From the NCBI GenBank assembly GCA_023259235.1, contig JAHFQQ010000054.1, positions 1 to 14,275 of the forward strand: 14,275 bases of DNA, given 5' to 3'. Below the pieces are notes generated by a model. That model worked only from the letters and a program-made list of their open reading frames with translations, searched no databases and was not told where the DNA came from. This DNA comes from Polaromonas sp. (GTDB taxonomy: Bacteria; Pseudomonadota; Gammaproteobacteria; Burkholderiales; Burkholderiaceae_C). Below are positions 13,517 through 14,275 of this stretch, piece by piece. Made by a program: the position numbers and the translations under genes. Every line of letters starts with the position of its first letter. Position 1 is the first letter of the stretch.

Positions 13517-14032
13517 CTAAAAGCTTTCTGTCTGAACGAATAAGCCAACCCGCAAATCCGTTGCTTCATAGATTACCTTGCCATCCACCTCCATGGTGGC
13601 GTCAGCGATACCCATCACCAGTTTTCGCATGATCACTCTTTTCAAATTGATCCGGTACACCACCTTTTTGGCGGTAGGCAGCACTTGCCCTGAGAATTTG
13701 ACCTCTCCCACACCGAGGGCGCGCCCCTTGCCGGCGCCGCCCATCCAGCACAGGTAGAAGCCGACGAGCTGCCACATTGCATCCAGCCCCAGACAACCGG
13801 GCATTACGGGATCGCCCTGAAAATGACAGGCGAAAAACCATAAATCAGGCCTGATATCCAGTTCCGCAATAATCTCGCCCTTTCCATGGGAACCGCCAGT
13901 ATCCGATATATGGGTAATGCGATCCATCATCAACATATTGGGCAGCGGCAACTGCGCATTTTTTGGACCGTAAAGCTCTCCCCTCCCGGACATCAGTAAT
14001 TCTTCGTGCGTGAAACTGTGTTGTTTTTCCAT
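13517..14032 (-). CDS. fabA: FabA, 3-hydroxydecanoyl-ACP dehydratase/isomerase
   Basis: Dehydrates 3-hydroxyacyl-ACP and isomerises trans-2-decenoyl-ACP to the cis-3 form, the branch point for unsaturated fatty acids. It has 171 aa, matching E. coli FabA (172). The hotdog-fold active site is His70 in FFACHFQGDPVMPGC and Asp84 in GLDAMWQLVGFYL. The blocks GRGELYG, PNMLMMDRIT and GVGEVKFSGQVLPTAKKVVY are also well conserved. ATG at 14032 (MEKQHSFTHEELL) is preferred over ATG at 14053. It places the active-site residues at the family positions and leaves about 26 nt of leader after the likely promoter, whereas the upstream start would leave about 5. Neither start has a strong Shine-Dalgarno site. 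fabB follows 9 nt downstream. Confidence 0.96.
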   Translation of the reverse strand: MEKQHSFTHEELLMSGRGELYGPKNAQLPLPNMLMMDRITHISDTGGSHGKGEIIAELDIRPDLWFFACHFQGDPVMPGCLGLDAMWQLVGFYLCWMGGAGKGRALGVGEVKFSGQVLPTAKKVVYRINLKRVIMRKLVMGIADATMEVDGKVIYEATDLRVGLFVQTESF

Positions 14033-14064
14033 AATACTTACGATACTTTGCATTGATGTTATAG

Positions 14065-14093
14065 ATTATAAATTGTCTGACAGTTACGAAATA
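14065..14093 (-). promoter_or_regulatory. Likely fabA promoter with overlapping dyad
   Basis: On the minus strand a perfect TATAAT (14065-14070) lies about 33 nt before the preferred fabA ATG. The -35 region at 17-nt spacing (TATTTC, 14088-14093) is poor. The spacer carries AACTGTC-A-GACAATT (14071-14085), a palindrome with one mismatched pair, which could bind a repressor or activator. The surrounding 100 bp is clearly more AT-rich than the rest of the window. Confidence 0.5.
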
Positions 14094-14181
14094 TATAACT
14101 TTTCATTTTAAACGTACGATCCATCACGTGTAAATTTGAATACCTTTTGGCGCCTGGCAGGAATGGCCAGTACATGGTGAT

Positions 14182-14275
14182 TCAACATGACGCCGTGATG
14201 AAATCTTCGCCGGCCTTTATAAATAATTTGATTGTTGCCATATCTTCACTGGAGCAGGTTTTTATGGCGTGCCTG
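14182..14275 (-). CDS. Possible 3' end of an unidentified gene (ankyrin-like tail), edge fragment
   Basis: On the minus strand one frame is open from the right edge for about 30 codons to a TGA at 14182. It includes SEDMATIKLFIKAGEDF, which resembles the second helix and turn of an ankyrin repeat (usual form IVKLLLEAGADV). The piece is too short to assign. A competing plus-strand frame starts at ATG 14174 and is open to the edge (MVIQHDAVMKSSPAFINN), with no recognisable similarity and a weak ribosome site. Only one of the two, or neither, is likely to be real. Confidence 0.25.
   Translation of the reverse strand, partial: RHAIKTCSSEDMATIKLFIKAGEDFITASC

Noticed and set aside
1..14275. tRNA, rRNA, insertion sequence or integrase genes
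   Set aside because: None was recognised on either strand by eye. A tRNA scan was not possible here.

Overview
The window looks like a piece of chromosome from a betaproteobacterium of the order Burkholderiales, probably the Comamonadaceae (a Rhodoferax or Polaromonas type). This is judged from the high GC, the protein style, the layout of the formate dehydrogenase (FDH) locus, and a GC-rich REP-like repeat read through inside fdhD. All confidently recognised genes lie on the minus strand, so transcription runs from right to left. The long plus-strand open frames are shadows of minus-strand genes.

Right end (12331-14275): a fabA-fabB pair for anaerobic-type unsaturated fatty acid synthesis, behind a likely promoter with a perfect TATAAT box. 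fabA is intact. fabB is broken by an internal deletion of about 53 nt (estimated against the E. coli protein) with a frameshift near 13250. A fragment of another gene may enter from the right edge. A 68-aa DUF6494-like gene (12079-12285) follows.

Middle (3291-11886): a membrane-bound, periplasm-facing, molybdenum or tungsten FDH locus in two blocks. The first block encodes a multi-cluster polyferredoxin and a TorD-family chaperone. A 203-bp spacer follows, with a promoter candidate and a perfect 15-bp palindrome. The second block is fdhX (small Tat-signal protein), fdhA (catalytic, Cys-type), fdhB (four [4Fe-4S] clusters), a 73-aa lipoprotein, fdhC (cytochrome b subunit with a long periplasmic N-terminus) and a 129-aa secreted protein. 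Genes from fdhA to fdhC overlap or nearly touch. A strong intrinsic terminator closes the block.

Left end (1-3226): fdhD, the sulfurtransferase that activates the FDH cofactor, starts only 17 nt past that terminator. It carries about 47 residues encoded by two tandem REP-like units. Beyond it is the 5' part of an FtsX/YbbP-type ABC transporter permease that runs off the left edge.

Expected working model (inference from the families): TorD and probably the polyferredoxin help mature FdhA. FdhD sulfurates its cofactor. The folded FdhAB complex is exported by Tat and anchored by FdhC, which passes electrons from formate to quinone. The two small exported proteins are uncharacterised accessories. 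The points most worth following up are the fabB lesion, the translated repeat in fdhD, the terminator directly before fdhD, the two small exported FDH-locus proteins, and the palindromes in the two FDH control regions.
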